64,000 nt of DNA from Bactericera cockerelli (lineage: Eukaryota; Arthropoda; Insecta; Hemiptera; Triozidae). The stretch is taken from positions 21,501,568 to 21,565,567 of the forward strand of contig CM044958.1 in NCBI GenBank assembly GCA_024516035.1, in the 5' to 3' direction. The translations under genes and the position numbers were made by a program. A model generated the notes under the pieces. It saw only the letters and a program-made list of their open reading frames with translations, had not been told where the DNA came from and did no database searches. Every line of letters starts with the position of its first letter. The first letter of the stretch is position 1. Shown here piece after piece: positions 46,657 to 57,605 of the stretch.

Positions 46657-46963
46657 TGGATACGGCGCCGTCACGACAAATTTTGAGAAAAAAAATGTCA
46701 TTTCGGTCGAAAAATTTGATTTTTTTGTGTCACCCATCCATTTTTTTGTCTTTACCCCATGTAGCTGAACCCTAGAGATATATTCCCTGATCCAAATGGA
46801 CCTATAGGTAAAATTTCAATTTTCTCGGACAATCTGTGTGGATTTGACAACTTTATTATTTAGTCATTTCTTATTGGTCTTAGAATTGGGAATTATTTTG
46901 GGGCCCGTGCCCCCCAGCTCCTCAATAATTGAAAGACCTCTACCCACACCATGCAAGACTCAC

Positions 46964-47142
46964 CTGTGTGAAGAGCCGCCCCTCCGGCCGTCTGGTGAGG
47001 GGGGCCAGCTGACAGCGCACCACCAGATGGCAGTCGTCCAGGATGGTGTTGAAGAAGCGGCGCGTGGAGAGCAGCGCCTCCAGGTCTATGAGGAACTCTA
47101 TGAAGCGCTCGCAGTAGCGGAGTGTGTGGTGCGGGATATCCC
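46964..47142 (-). CDS. AQR: AQR exon 6
   Basis: Acceptor CAG at 47145-47143, the last of about 43 copies of the same acceptor; donor GTGAGT from 46963 down. It starts with two bases of a split Gly and encodes [40 protein letters not shown] and [19 protein letters not shown]. This matches the Aquarius helical region (YCERFIE…DLEALL.TRR.FNTILDD). It ends in phase 0. The exon that should follow was not found. Confidence 0.95.
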
Positions 47143-50060
47143 CTGGTGGGAACAAAGATAGGCATGCGTCAATAATAATAATAGTACTGAGAGTAGTGTG
47201 TAGTGCGGAATATCCCCTGGTGGAAACAAAGATACGCATGCGTCAATAATAATAATAGTACTAGTACTGTGAGTAGTGTGTGGTGCGGGATATCCCCTGG
47301 TGAGAACAAAGATACGCATGCGTCAATAATAATAATAGTACTGAGAGTAGTGTGTGGTGCGGGATATCCCCTGGTGGGAACAAAGAGAAGTCAATAATAA
47401 TAGTACTGAGAGTAGTGTGTGGTGCGGGATATCCCCTGGTGGGAACAAAAGAAGTCAATAATAATAGTACTGAGAGTAGTGTGTGGTGCGGGATATCCCC
47501 TGGTGGGAACAAAGAGAAGTCAATAATAATAGTACTGAGAGTAGTGTGTGGTGCGGGATATCCCCTGGTGGGAACAAAGAGAAGTCAATAATAGTAGTAC
47601 TGAGAGTAGTGTGTGGTGCGGGATATCCCCTGGTGGGAACAAAGAGAAGTCAATAATAATAGTACTGAGAGTAGTGTGTGGTGCGGGATATCCCCTGGTG
47701 GGAACAAAGATACGCATGCGTCAATAATAATAATAGTACTAAGAGTAGTGTGTGGTGCGGGATATCCCCTGGTGGGAACAAAGAGAAGTCAATAATAATA
47801 GTACTGAGAGTAGTGTGTGGTGCGGGATATCCCCTGGTGGGAACAAAGATACGCATGCGTCAATAATAATAATAGTACTAAGAGTAGTGTGTGGTGCGGG
47901 ATATCCCCTGGTGGGAACAAAGAGAAGTCAATAATACGAGTACTGAGAGTAGTGTGTGGTGCGGGATATCCCCTGGTGGGAACAAAGATACGCATGCGTC
48001 AATAATAATAATAGTACTGAGAGTAGTGTGTGGTGCGGGATATCCCCTGGTGGGAACAAAGAGAAGTCAATAATAATAGTACTGAGAGTAGTGTGTGGTG
48101 CGGGATATCCCCTGGTGGGAACAAAGATACGCATGCGTCAATAATAATAATAGTACTGAGAGTAGTGTGTGGTGCGGGATATCCCCTGGTGGGAACAAAG
48201 AGAAGTCAATAATAATAGTACTGAGAGTAGTGTGTGGTGCGGGATATCCCCTGGTGGGAACAAAGAGAAGTCAATAATAATAGTACTGAGAGTAGTGTGT
48301 GGTGCGGGATATCCCCTGGTGGGAACAAAGAGAAGTCAATAATAATAGTACTGAGAGTAGTGTGTGGTGCGGGATATCCCCTGGTGGGAACAAAGAGAAG
48401 TCAATAATAATAGTACTGAGAGTAGTGTGTGGTGCGGGATATCCCCTGGTGGGAACAAAGAGAAGTCAATAATAATAGTACTGAGAGTAGTGTGTGGTGC
48501 GGGATATCCCCTGGTGGGAACAAAGAGAAGTCAATAATAATAGTACTGAGAGTAGTGTGTGGTGCGGGATATCCCCTGGTGGGAACAAAGAGAAGTCAAT
48601 AATAATAGTACTGAGAGTAGTGTGTGGTGCGGGATATCCCCTGGTGGGAACAAAGATACGCATGCGTCAATAATAATAATAGTACTAAGAGTAGTGTGTG
48701 GTGCGGGATATCCCCTGGTGGGAACAAAGAGATGTCAATAATACGAGTACTGAGAGTAGTGTGTGGTGCGGGATATCCCCTGGTGGGAACAAAGATACGC
48801 ATGCGTCAATAATAATAATAGTACTGAGAGTAGTGTGTGGTGCGGGATATCCCCTGGTGGGAACAAAGAGAAGTCAATAATAATAGTACTGAGAGTAGTG
48901 TGTGGTGCGGGATATCCCCTGGTGGCAACAAAGATACGCATGCGTCAATAATAATAATAGTACTGAGAGTAGTGTGTGGTGCGGGATATCCCCTGGTGGG
49001 AACAAAGAGAAGTCAATAATAATAGTACTGAGAGTAGTGTGTGGTGCGGGATATCCCCTGGTGGGAACAAAGAGAAGTCAATAATAATAATAGTACTGTG
49101 AGTAGTGTGTGGTGCGGGATATCCCCTGGTGGGAACAAAGAGAAGTCAATAATAATAATAGTACTGTGAGTAGTGTGTGGTGCGGGATATCCCCTGGTGG
49201 GAACAAAGAGAAGTCAATAATAATAGTACTGAGAGTAGTGTGTGGTGCGGGATATCCCCTGGTGGGAACAAAGAGAAGTCAATAATAATAGTACTGAGAG
49301 TATTGTGTGGTGCGGGATATCCCCTGGTGGGAACAAAGAAAAGTCAATAATAATAGTACTGAGAGTAGTGTGTGGTGCGGGATATCCCCTGGTGGGAACA
49401 AAGAGAAGTCAATAATAATAGTACTGAGAGTAGTGTGTGGTGCGGGATATCCCCTGGTGGGAACAAAGAGAAGTCAATAATAATAGTACTGAGAGTAGTG
49501 TGTGGTGCGGGATATCCCCTGGTGGGAACAAAGAGAAGTCAATAATACGAGTACTGAGAGTAGTGTGTGGTGCGGGATATCCCCTGGTGGGAACAAAGAT
49601 ACGCATGCGTCAATAATAATAATAGTACTGAGAGTAGTGTGTGGTGCGGGATATCTCCTGGTGGGAACAAAGATACGCATGCGTCAATAATAATAATAAT
49701 AGTACTGAGAGTATTGTGTGGTGCGGGATATCCCCTGGTGGGAACAAAGAGAAGTCAATAATAATAGTACTGAGAGTAGTGTGTGGTGCGGGATATCCCC
49801 TGGTGGGAACAAAGATACGCATGCGTCAATAATAATAATAGTACTGAGAGTAGTGTGTGGTGAGGGATATCCCCTGGTGGGAACAAAGATACGCATGCGT
49901 CAATAATAATAATAGTACTGAGAGTAGTGTGTGGTGCGGGATATCCCCTGGTGGGAACAAAGAGAAGTCAATAATAATAATAGTACTGAGAGTAGTGTGT
50001 GGTGCGGGATATCTCCTGGTGGGAACAAAGATACGCATGCGTCAATATTAACAGTACTGA
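47143..50060 (-). repeat. Minisatellite array F: copies of the AQR exon 6 acceptor and exon start
   Basis: About 43 units of 64-77 bp. On the minus strand each has an intron part with tgactt or the longer gacgcatgcgtatc variant, the polypyrimidine/acceptor ttgttcccaccag, and 22 bases of exon (gggatatcccgcaccacaca). Two unit lengths alternate irregularly. The functional acceptor is the last copy on the minus strand. The units are nearly identical. Confidence 0.95.
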
Positions 50061-50111
50061 GAGTACATCCATCCCAGTTAGGGGTATATCTGGCTGGGGG
50101 ACATAGAACAG

Positions 50112-50213
50112 GGAGTAGAATTTTCTTCAAAAAGTCTGTCCCCAACCAGGGATCGAACTCGGGATATCTGCACTAGGGGCAGTAGTTTCAACCGTCACGC
50201 CACGGCGGCTGGC
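50112..50213 (-). repeat. SV-family SINE head (partial)
   Basis: B-box complement agggatcgaactcgggata and head complement cgtcacgccacggcggctgg, as at 7066-7427, without the core. It lies between arrays F and G. Confidence 0.7.
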
Positions 50214-50349
50214 ATCTCCTGATGGTTGATCGCATAAATAAATATGTGGTTCAGAATGAGTCAACTTTCCCACTTCAGTTGGCTACAGACCATCACTCTC
50301 CTCAGATGAAACCAAGCTGGATAGCAACAACATCTAATTACGCTAACCC

Positions 50350-52614
50350 ATCTGCGGGATACTCTCCAACACACCCAGGAACTTGAGCATGATCCTGTGC
50401 AGATACTTCCGCTCACACTCCAGCTTCTACTTCTTACACTTACCTTCCTGCGGGATACTCTCCAACACACCCAGGAACTTGAGCATGATCCTGTGCAGAT
50501 ACTTCCGCTCCCACTCCAGCTTCTACTTCTTACACTTACCTTCCTGCGGGATACTCTCCAACACACCCAGGAACTTGAGCATGATCCTGTGCAGATACTT
50601 CCACTCCAGCTTCTACTTCTTACACTTACCTTCCTGCGGGATACTCTCCAACACACCCAGGAACTTGAGCATGATCCTGTGCAGATACTTCCACTCCAGC
50701 TTCTACTTCTTACACTTACCTTCCTGCGGGATACTCTCCAACACACCCAGGAACTTGAGCATGATCCTGTGCAGATACTCCCACTCCAGCTTCTACTTCT
50801 TACACTTACCTTCCTGCGGGATACTCTCCAACACACCCAGGAACTTGAGCATGATCCTGTGCAGATACTTCCACTCCAGCTTCTACTTCTTACACTTACC
50901 TTCCTGCGGGATACTCTCCAACACACCCAGGAACTTGAGCATGATCCTGTGCAGATACTTCCGCTCACACTCCAGCTTCTACTTCTTACACTTACCTTCC
51001 TGCGGGATACTCTCCAACACACCCAGGAACTTGAGCATAATCCTGTGCAGATACTTCCACTCACACTCCAGCTTCTACTTCTTACACTTACCTTCCTGCG
51101 GGATACTCTCCAACACACCCAGGAACTTGAGCATGATCCTGTGCAGATACTTCCACTCCAGCTTCTACTTCTTACACTTACCTTCCTGCGGGATACTCTC
51201 CAACACACCCAGGAACTTGAGCATAATCCTGTGCAGATACTTCCGCTCCCACTCCAGCTTCTACTTCTTACACTTACCTTCCTGCGGGATACTCTCCAAC
51301 ACACCCAGGAACTTGAGCATGATCCTGTGCAGATACTTCCACTCACACTCCAGCTTCTACTTCTTACACTTACCTTCCTGCGGGATACTCTCCAACACAC
51401 CCAGGAACTTGAGCATAATCCTGTGCAGATACTTCCACTCACACTCCAGCTTCTACTTCTTACACTTACCTTCCTGCGGGATACTCTCCAACACACCCAG
51501 GAACTTGAGCATGATCCTGTGCAGATACTTCCGCTCCCACTCCAGCTTCTACTTCTTACACTTACCTTCCTGCGGGATACTCTCCAACACACCCAGGAAC
51601 TTGAGCATGATCCTGTGCAGATACTTCCACTCACACTCCAGCTTCTACTTCTTACACTTACCTTCCTGCGGGATACTCTCCAACACACCCAGGAACTTGA
51701 GCATAATCCTGTGCAGATACTTCCACTCACACTCCAGCTTCTACTTCTTACACTTACCTTCCTGCGGGATACTCTCCAACACACCCAGGAACTTGAGCAT
51801 GATCCTGTGCAGATACTTCCGCTCCCACTCCAGCTTCTACTTCTTACACTTACCTTCCTGCGGGATACTCTCCAACACACCCAGGAACTTGAGCATAATC
51901 CTGTGCAGATACTTCCACTCACACTCCAGCTTCTACTTCTTACACTTACCTTCCTGCGGGATACTCTCCAACACACCCAGGAACTTGAGCATGATCCTGT
52001 GCAGATACTTCCGCTCCCACTCCAGCTTCTACTTCTTACACTTACCTTCCTGCGGGATACTCTCCAACAACCCAGGAACTTGAGCATAATCCTGTGCAGA
52101 TACTTCCGCTCCCACTCCAGCTTCTACTTCTTACACTTACCTTCCTGCGGGATACTCTCCAACACACCCAGGAACTTGAGCATAATCCTGTGCAGATACT
52201 TCCGCTCACACTCCAGCTTCTACTTCTTACACTTACCTTCCTGCGGGATACTCTCCAACACACCCAGGAACTTGAGCATGATCCTGTGCAGATACTTCCA
52301 CTCCAGCTTCTACTTCTTACACTTACCTTCCTGCGGGATACTCTCCAACACACCCAGGAACTTGAGCATGATCCTGTGCAGATACTTCCGCTCCCACTCC
52401 AGCTTCTACTTCTTACACTTACCTTCCTGCGGGATACTCTCCAACACACCCAGGAACTTGAGCATGATCCTGTGCAGATACTTCCGCTCCCACTCCAGCT
52501 TCTACTTCTTACACTTACCTTCCTGCGGGATACTCTCCAACACACCCAGGAACTTGAGCATGATCCTGTGCAGATACTTCCGCTCCCACTCCAGCTTCTA
52601 CTTCTTACACTTAC
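50350..52614 (-). repeat. Minisatellite array G: copies of the 3' end of AQR exon 5 with its donor site
   Basis: About 24 units of 90 or 96 bp. On the minus strand each contains about 70 bases of exon 5 (encoding LEWERKYLHRIMLKFLGVLE or a shorter form, then SIPQE), the donor GGAAG|GTAAGT and about 12 intron bases. Both unit lengths are multiples of three, so long false reading frames run through the array on both strands. The first copy on the minus strand is the true exon end. Confidence 0.95.
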
Positions 52615-52783
52615 CTTCCTGCGGGATACTCTCCAACACACCCAGGAACTTAAGCATAATCCTGTGCAGATACTTCCGCTCCCACTCCAGCTTCTCCTTC
52701 TGCTCCGGCAAATCCTTCTTCATGATCATCTTCCAGTACTTGCGCCACTTGGGCACACTCTTCAGTTCCTGCTCGCGACGGCC
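52615..52783 (-). CDS. AQR: AQR exon 5
   Basis: Acceptor CAG at 52786-52784; donor GTAAGT from 52614 down. 56 codons plus one base: GRREQELKSVPKWRKYWKMI, MKKDLPEQKEKLEWERKYLH and RIMLKFLGVLESIPQE, then G of a Gly codon completed by exon 6. It corresponds to the Aquarius stretch with KxxKxRKFW…LI.KFI.VL.S.P. Phase 0 at the start joins exon 4. Confidence 0.92.
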
Positions 52784-52828
52784 CTGCGAGGAGAATTGAG
52801 AACGAGGTAAGTAAAAGTTTAGCCAGCG

Positions 52829-53430
52829 CAGCGTCGATGACGCATTGAATTCTCATTCAGTCAGTTTCCGATGAAGATCGATGAAGTTAAGCAACGCCCA
52901 GCGAGGCTGGATGTATTATTATCTGACCTGGTTGCAGGATTTTCAGTGAAACCCTTACAATTAACACTGCGACCTAATTAGATCTATTGTGACCAGTTGA
53001 TTCTATTTGGTTTTAACGTCCTGACTGAGATAGATAGTCAGGACGGGGGTTTTACCCTCCATTCGCTGGGAATCGTACCAGCTACCCACATTAACCTCAC
53101 CCAGCCTGGGTAGGGCCGGAAATACCAGCCTCACGTGTTTGGATGAAACAGAATTTTCGTCGAAAAGTCTGCCCCGACCGGGAGTTGAACTCGGGAACTC
53201 TGAACTACGGGCAGTAGTCACAACCATTACGCCACGGAGGCTGGCGAGGCTGGATGTATAACCATTTCAATTCGAACCCTCGTGATTCTGGCTGGCTAAT
53301 CCATACTCCACTCAGGCTGGGTGAGAATAATATGAGTAGCTGTATGTGAGTATCTATCGAATGGAGAGTAAAACCGCCGTCGTGATATGACGATACAGTT
53401 GAAAACCCAAATTAAAAATAAAAAAAAATC
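52829..53430 (+). repeat. 5S-rRNA-headed SINE split by insertion of an SV SINE
   Basis: The S5 head runs 52829-52915 (gatgaagttaagcaacgccc). An SV element on the minus strand occupies 52916-53243. S5 then resumes after a 15-bp target duplication gcgaggctggatgta (52901-52915 and 53244-53258) with its core (actcaggctgggtgagaata) and poly-A to about 53430. Confidence 0.88.
52916..53243 (-). repeat. tRNA-headed SINE sharing the S5 core (SV), nested in an S5 copy
   Basis: Minus-strand head gcctccgtggcgtaatggtt, B box gagttcaactcccgg, and core aggctgggtgaggttaatgt, as at 7066-7427. Confidence 0.88.
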
Positions 53431-53439
53431 ATACTTTTT

Positions 53440-56430
53440 AATTTTTAATTTTAATTTTAAATTAATTAACGGGAACTACCCATTTTTCACAATTTCCCTA
53501 TCTTATTCTAATATAAAATAAAACTTAGGTCTAGTAAAATAAAACAGTTTCTAAAACTAAGGTTAAAAAAAAAAAAAAAAAAGGAAACCTAAAGGTTGGC
53601 TCTACGCATCGGTCTCACGGATGGAAACAAGGTCCTGAAGTTTGATTTTTAGTGATGTAGGAGTCTCATGAAGAACATTTATATTGTAAGGAGGATTTGC
53701 TAAGATGTTGCATAATGTCATGCATCTATTTAATGGACTATTCTGTGCGATATTAGTCTTACTAGTCATGGTGGTGAAAATATTTTTATTGCGCGTATTT
53801 TTTAAGTTTGTACGATAAGTAATTTGAGACTGAATATCAGCACAATTTATTTCGTTTTTGATGGTTTTTATGAGAAACATGACATCAGCAACATCTCTCC
53901 TGTGTTGTAAGGTTTGTAAATTAAAAGTTTTCATGAGCTCCTGAAAATTAACATGTTTTGATGTATGATGTACTTTGAAGCTCAACAATCTCAAAAACTT
54001 TCTCTGGACTTTCTCAAGTTCATCTATATGAACCTGATATCTGGGGGACCAGAGAGTTGAACAATATTCCAGAGAAGATCGAACCAGTGAACAATAGAGG
54101 GTCTTCAGAGTTGCAGGGTTTTTGAACTCCCTGGTATTCCTAAAGAGAAATCCCAGGTTTCTAAACGCTCTACCGCTCACCTGCTCATAATGATTGTTGA
54201 ACTTCAAATCATGATTCATAATAACACCCAGATCTTTAACTTGATTAACTCTATTTAGTTCTTGGTCATGGATGGAATAATTAAATACAAGAGGTTGGTG
54301 TTTACGATGGTAAGTAATGGTTAAACATTTATCGACATTCAGAACCATCCTATTATCCCCACACCACGAGACCAACGCGTTAAGAGCCGATTGCAGCGCC
54401 ATATAGTCGGCAGGACCATTCACCACTGAGGATATGCGAAAATCGTCCGCGAACAGCCAACTAGACACGTTTTGCACAGATTGTAAGATATCATTAATGT
54501 AAATATTAAAAAGACAACCCGAGAGGTGCCCACCTTGTGGACAGCCTGAGTTAACTTCAAAGGGGTGGGACATGACATTACTATATCTAACAATCTGTGT
54601 TCGATTAGAAAGGTAGCTGAAGAACCAGGAAAGAAGAGGATCGGAAATGCCTATTGCTTGTAGTTTAGAGCATAGAATGTTGGTATTTACTTTATCAAAT
54701 CCGGCGGAAAAATCTGTATACACGGCGTCTACTTGAAGGTTTTGTTCAACAGAATGAGTTAGGTGCTGATAGAATGATATAAGATTAGAATTTGTAGATT
54801 TGTTCTTCATAAACCCGTGTTGATTATCAATTATGATGTCTTGAAGTACCTTCCTGATTTCATGGTATACCAACATTTCTAATAGTTTAGGGATCGAAGA
54901 TATTTTAGCAATAGGTCGATAGTTTCTAATCTGATTCCTCTTACCTTTCTTATAAATTGGAGTCACGTACGATGTTCTCCACTCAGTAGGGAAAGTCCCA
55001 GTACTAAGGCTAAGATTAAAAATGTTGGTGAGCGGACCCGCCAGCTCTGCCGCACATTCTCTCAATATGATTGACGGAATATTGTCAGGCCCACACGATG
55101 TAATTAAGGGTAGTTTGGACATTTTTTGGTAAACATAATTTTTATTCAGGCTTATTTCAGTTAATGGGGGATCTAAACATCGATCATAAATTATCTGATT
55201 AGGTACAATGTGTTCTTTACTGTAGACACTGGAGAAGTGCATTGCGAATAAATTAGCACTTTCCTGGGAATTATTAGCCTGTTTATCATCATAGCACATT
55301 GCATCAGGAAGATCTAAATTTTGTTTTTTACTATTTATAAATTTATAAACTTTTCTTGGGTCCTTTTTTATCTGCTTTTCCGCTGATATTACATATTGTT
55401 GATATGATGAGTGAGATAATGATTTACATTCACGGCGGATTTGTACAAACTAAGAATAAATTAATGGCGAGTTTGTAATCTTGAAATTTTTATGAAGAAT
55501 CTTCTTTAAAAGTACTTTGTCCTTTAATTCCTGAGAGAACCAAATGGGGAATTTAAAATTGTCAACGGTAGTAGTTTTAGGAACGAATTGGTTTAGGCCA
55601 ATTTTTAATGTATCGTAAAAAATCCTCAGTTGATTCTCTAAAGAAGGACCGTCGTTAAGAAGAAGATTTTCAAGATTTACACAAGTGAGATATTCTCGCA
55701 ATGAATTAAAGTCTGTTTTACGAAAAGAAAATATTTGTCTTTTATTGCTTGGTAATGAAGTCTTATGATTCGCCTTAATATTGACTGAAATTAATAGTGG
55801 AGGGTGATGGCTATCCACAGGTAACAATACATCGTGCGGGTTACTGACAACCACCGAATTACAGTTAAGAAAAACAAGGTCAAGAATTTTACTAGAGGAG
55901 TTACGAATAAAATTATACTGATTCAGGCCATAATACAAAGCACTGTTTATCAAAATGTTAGAAGATTGAGATGAACATTCATGAGTGAGATGATTAGAAT
56001 TTTCCACTAAGGTCCAGTTAAGAGAAGGTTGATTGAAATCTCCTGTAAGTAATATGATACTGTCTAAGTTTGATGAAAGAGCACTGTCAAGAAGGTCGAC
56101 ATATGTCTGATATAGTTCAGGTCTGGAACTGGGTGGTATATATACTGTGTTAAGTAATAGAGATGTTTTGTTTATCTGAACTTTAATAAACACAGTTTCG
56201 ATTTTATCATTAAAAATATTAATAAGTTGGCAAGGATACTTTTTCTTTATTGCTATCAAAACCCCACCTCCTTCCTTATTGGGAGTTATAGTTTCACGAT
56301 CACATCTGAAAATATGAAAATCATCGAGACCAAGTTCTGCATCATGGATGCAGCCCTTAAGCCAAGATTCAGTAAATACAATGGCATCGTAATCAACTAG
56401 CGGGACAGCACATACTTGTGTCAATTGTTA
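53440..56430 (-). mobile_element. Non-LTR retrotransposon (jockey/CR1-like) LINE 2, slightly 5'-truncated, one in-frame stop
   Basis: On the minus strand an open frame from 56424 to 53602 is broken only by a TAG at 55452-55450; both parts are in the same frame. The first part (324 aa) is an APE-type endonuclease lacking its first about 40 residues: FTESWL, GGGVLIAIKK, LLTGDFNQPSLNW and DSHHPPLLISV with catalytic-type residues. The second (565 aa from the first Met after the stop) is the reverse transcriptase: motif A YTDFSAGFD, SGCPQGGHLSG and FADD. The 3' end carries AT-rich repeats at 53430-53470. It sits in AQR intron 4 in the same orientation as AQR and is a distant relative of LINE 1. 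Confidence 0.9.
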
Positions 56431-56454
56431 ACACGAAGTGATATCACAGGTACT

Positions 56455-56545
56455 CAAACAAACAATAAATCTTTGCTGAACTTGGGACTCGAACCGCTGA
56501 CCTCTGGTTACGAGTTTACCGCCTTATCGATCCAGCTACTGGGTG
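56455..56545 (-). repeat. Truncated tRNA-Thr-like SINE (ST)
   Basis: ggactcgaaccgctgacctc and head complement ccgccttatcgatccagcta. Confidence 0.65.
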
Positions 56546-57009
56546 ACGTTAAACAGGGAGAACAGTTGGATAGAGACCATCAATTCCTCATTTGTAGCCA
56601 AGCTGGCTACAATTATAACACCAGCTACTCAGGTCGGTTATGATTGATTTAAATAAAAAACCATGAAAGAAATGTTTTGGAATTCCGTTGGAAATATTAA
56701 ATTCCGTTTTATAGAGTATTTGTGACGTCACTTTTGTGATTCCGGACTTTCCAAGTGCGTCCAATCATATTCTGCATTTTTCCATTGAGAAGATGGAATG
56801 TAGATAATCCAAACATGAATGATAATTCTCTTTGGACGCCCAGAAGCGTCCCAGAATGGGAGGAGCCCAGAATTTTCTGGTCTCCCCCCATATGATGTGT
56901 GTGGGGTATTCTGTAGTGTTGTTTACGTATACAAAAACTCACGAGTAAAAATATTTCTAAAAATTCATACTTAAGACTTAGCGCGTTAACCACTTGATAC
57001 TACCACGTA

Positions 57010-57334
57010 TTCTTTGGGAGGATAACTTGTCATATCTCGGTGGGGTTTTGAAACCACGACCTCCGGAATCTCTGGATTCACAGAGTACCACCTTTACCAC
57101 TGAGCTACCGGGACAGACTAACACTCACCTGTTGCACCGACGTCTACGATTAAGACGACTAAAGTCCCATTATTCCAGCAGTAAGCCCAAGACATATTAT
57201 TATGTGGTAATAATTCCAAATGGGAAGATAACTTGTCATGTCCCTGTTGGGTTTCGAACCCACGACCTCTGGAATCTCTGGATTCACAGAGTGCCGCCTT
57301 TACCACTGAGCTACCGGGACAGACTAACACTCAC
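57010..57334 (-). repeat. Two SC SINEs and a two-copy duplication of the AQR exon 4 donor
   Basis: 57010-57118 and 57150-57322 are minus-strand SC SINEs. Between them, 57119-57148 (gactaacactcacctgttgc) repeats the sequence at 57323-57351 that holds the true exon 4 donor; the second donor-like site is at 57128-57127. The period is 206 bp, so SINE plus exon end were duplicated together. Confidence 0.85.
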
Positions 57335-57538
57335 CTGTTGCAGCGACGTCCACATTGACAGAGACACCAAATGTTTGATGGAGTCTCGAATGAGTTTCTC
57401 CTCCATGCTGTTGAAGCAGTGGTTGAGAAAAACGACAAGAGCTGTATGTTCCGACATCATTACACCGGAGGTTTTCAGGGAGGTCTGCAGAACATGGTTG
57501 AAGAGGCCGGGGAAGTGGTCCGGATGCTTCCTGAATAT
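57335..57538 (-). CDS. AQR: AQR exon 4
   Basis: Acceptor CAG at 57541-57539; donor GTGAGT from 57334 down. Exactly 68 codons, phase 0 at both ends: IFRKHPDHFPGLFNHVLQTS, LKTSGVMMSEHTALVVFLNH, CFNSMEEKLIRDSIKHLVSL, SMWTSLQQ. It matches the Aquarius helical domain (KPDHF…LFLDHCFNSLE…QLVSLPMW). Confidence 0.95.
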
Positions 57539-57605
57539 CTGAGGGAAAAGAGAAAAAATGGTAAAAGAGATAGTAAAGAGGGAAAAATTCAATGTAAATG
57601 GGATG

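Larger units (their letters stand above)
45100..46960. other. Intergenic/intronic DNA between the GPCR and AQR exon 6
   Basis: No convincing exon. 45464-45697 is an open frame of 77 codons without family signal. 45918-46012 is a (TC)n and (CA)n microsatellite. 46235-46370 resembles the tail of a SINE also seen at 43290-43450. 46443-46545 and 46670-46770 are imperfect direct repeats around a hairpin. Confidence 0.5.

Noticed and set aside
47150..50176. Many short frames reading [10 protein letters not shown] or [13 protein letters not shown]
   Set aside because: Translations of the acceptor array F in wrong frames; no start context or family.
50261..52810. Open frames of 566-800 codons on both strands
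   Set aside because: They are built entirely of array G units whose length is a multiple of three; only the exon 5 part is coding, on the minus strand in another frame.
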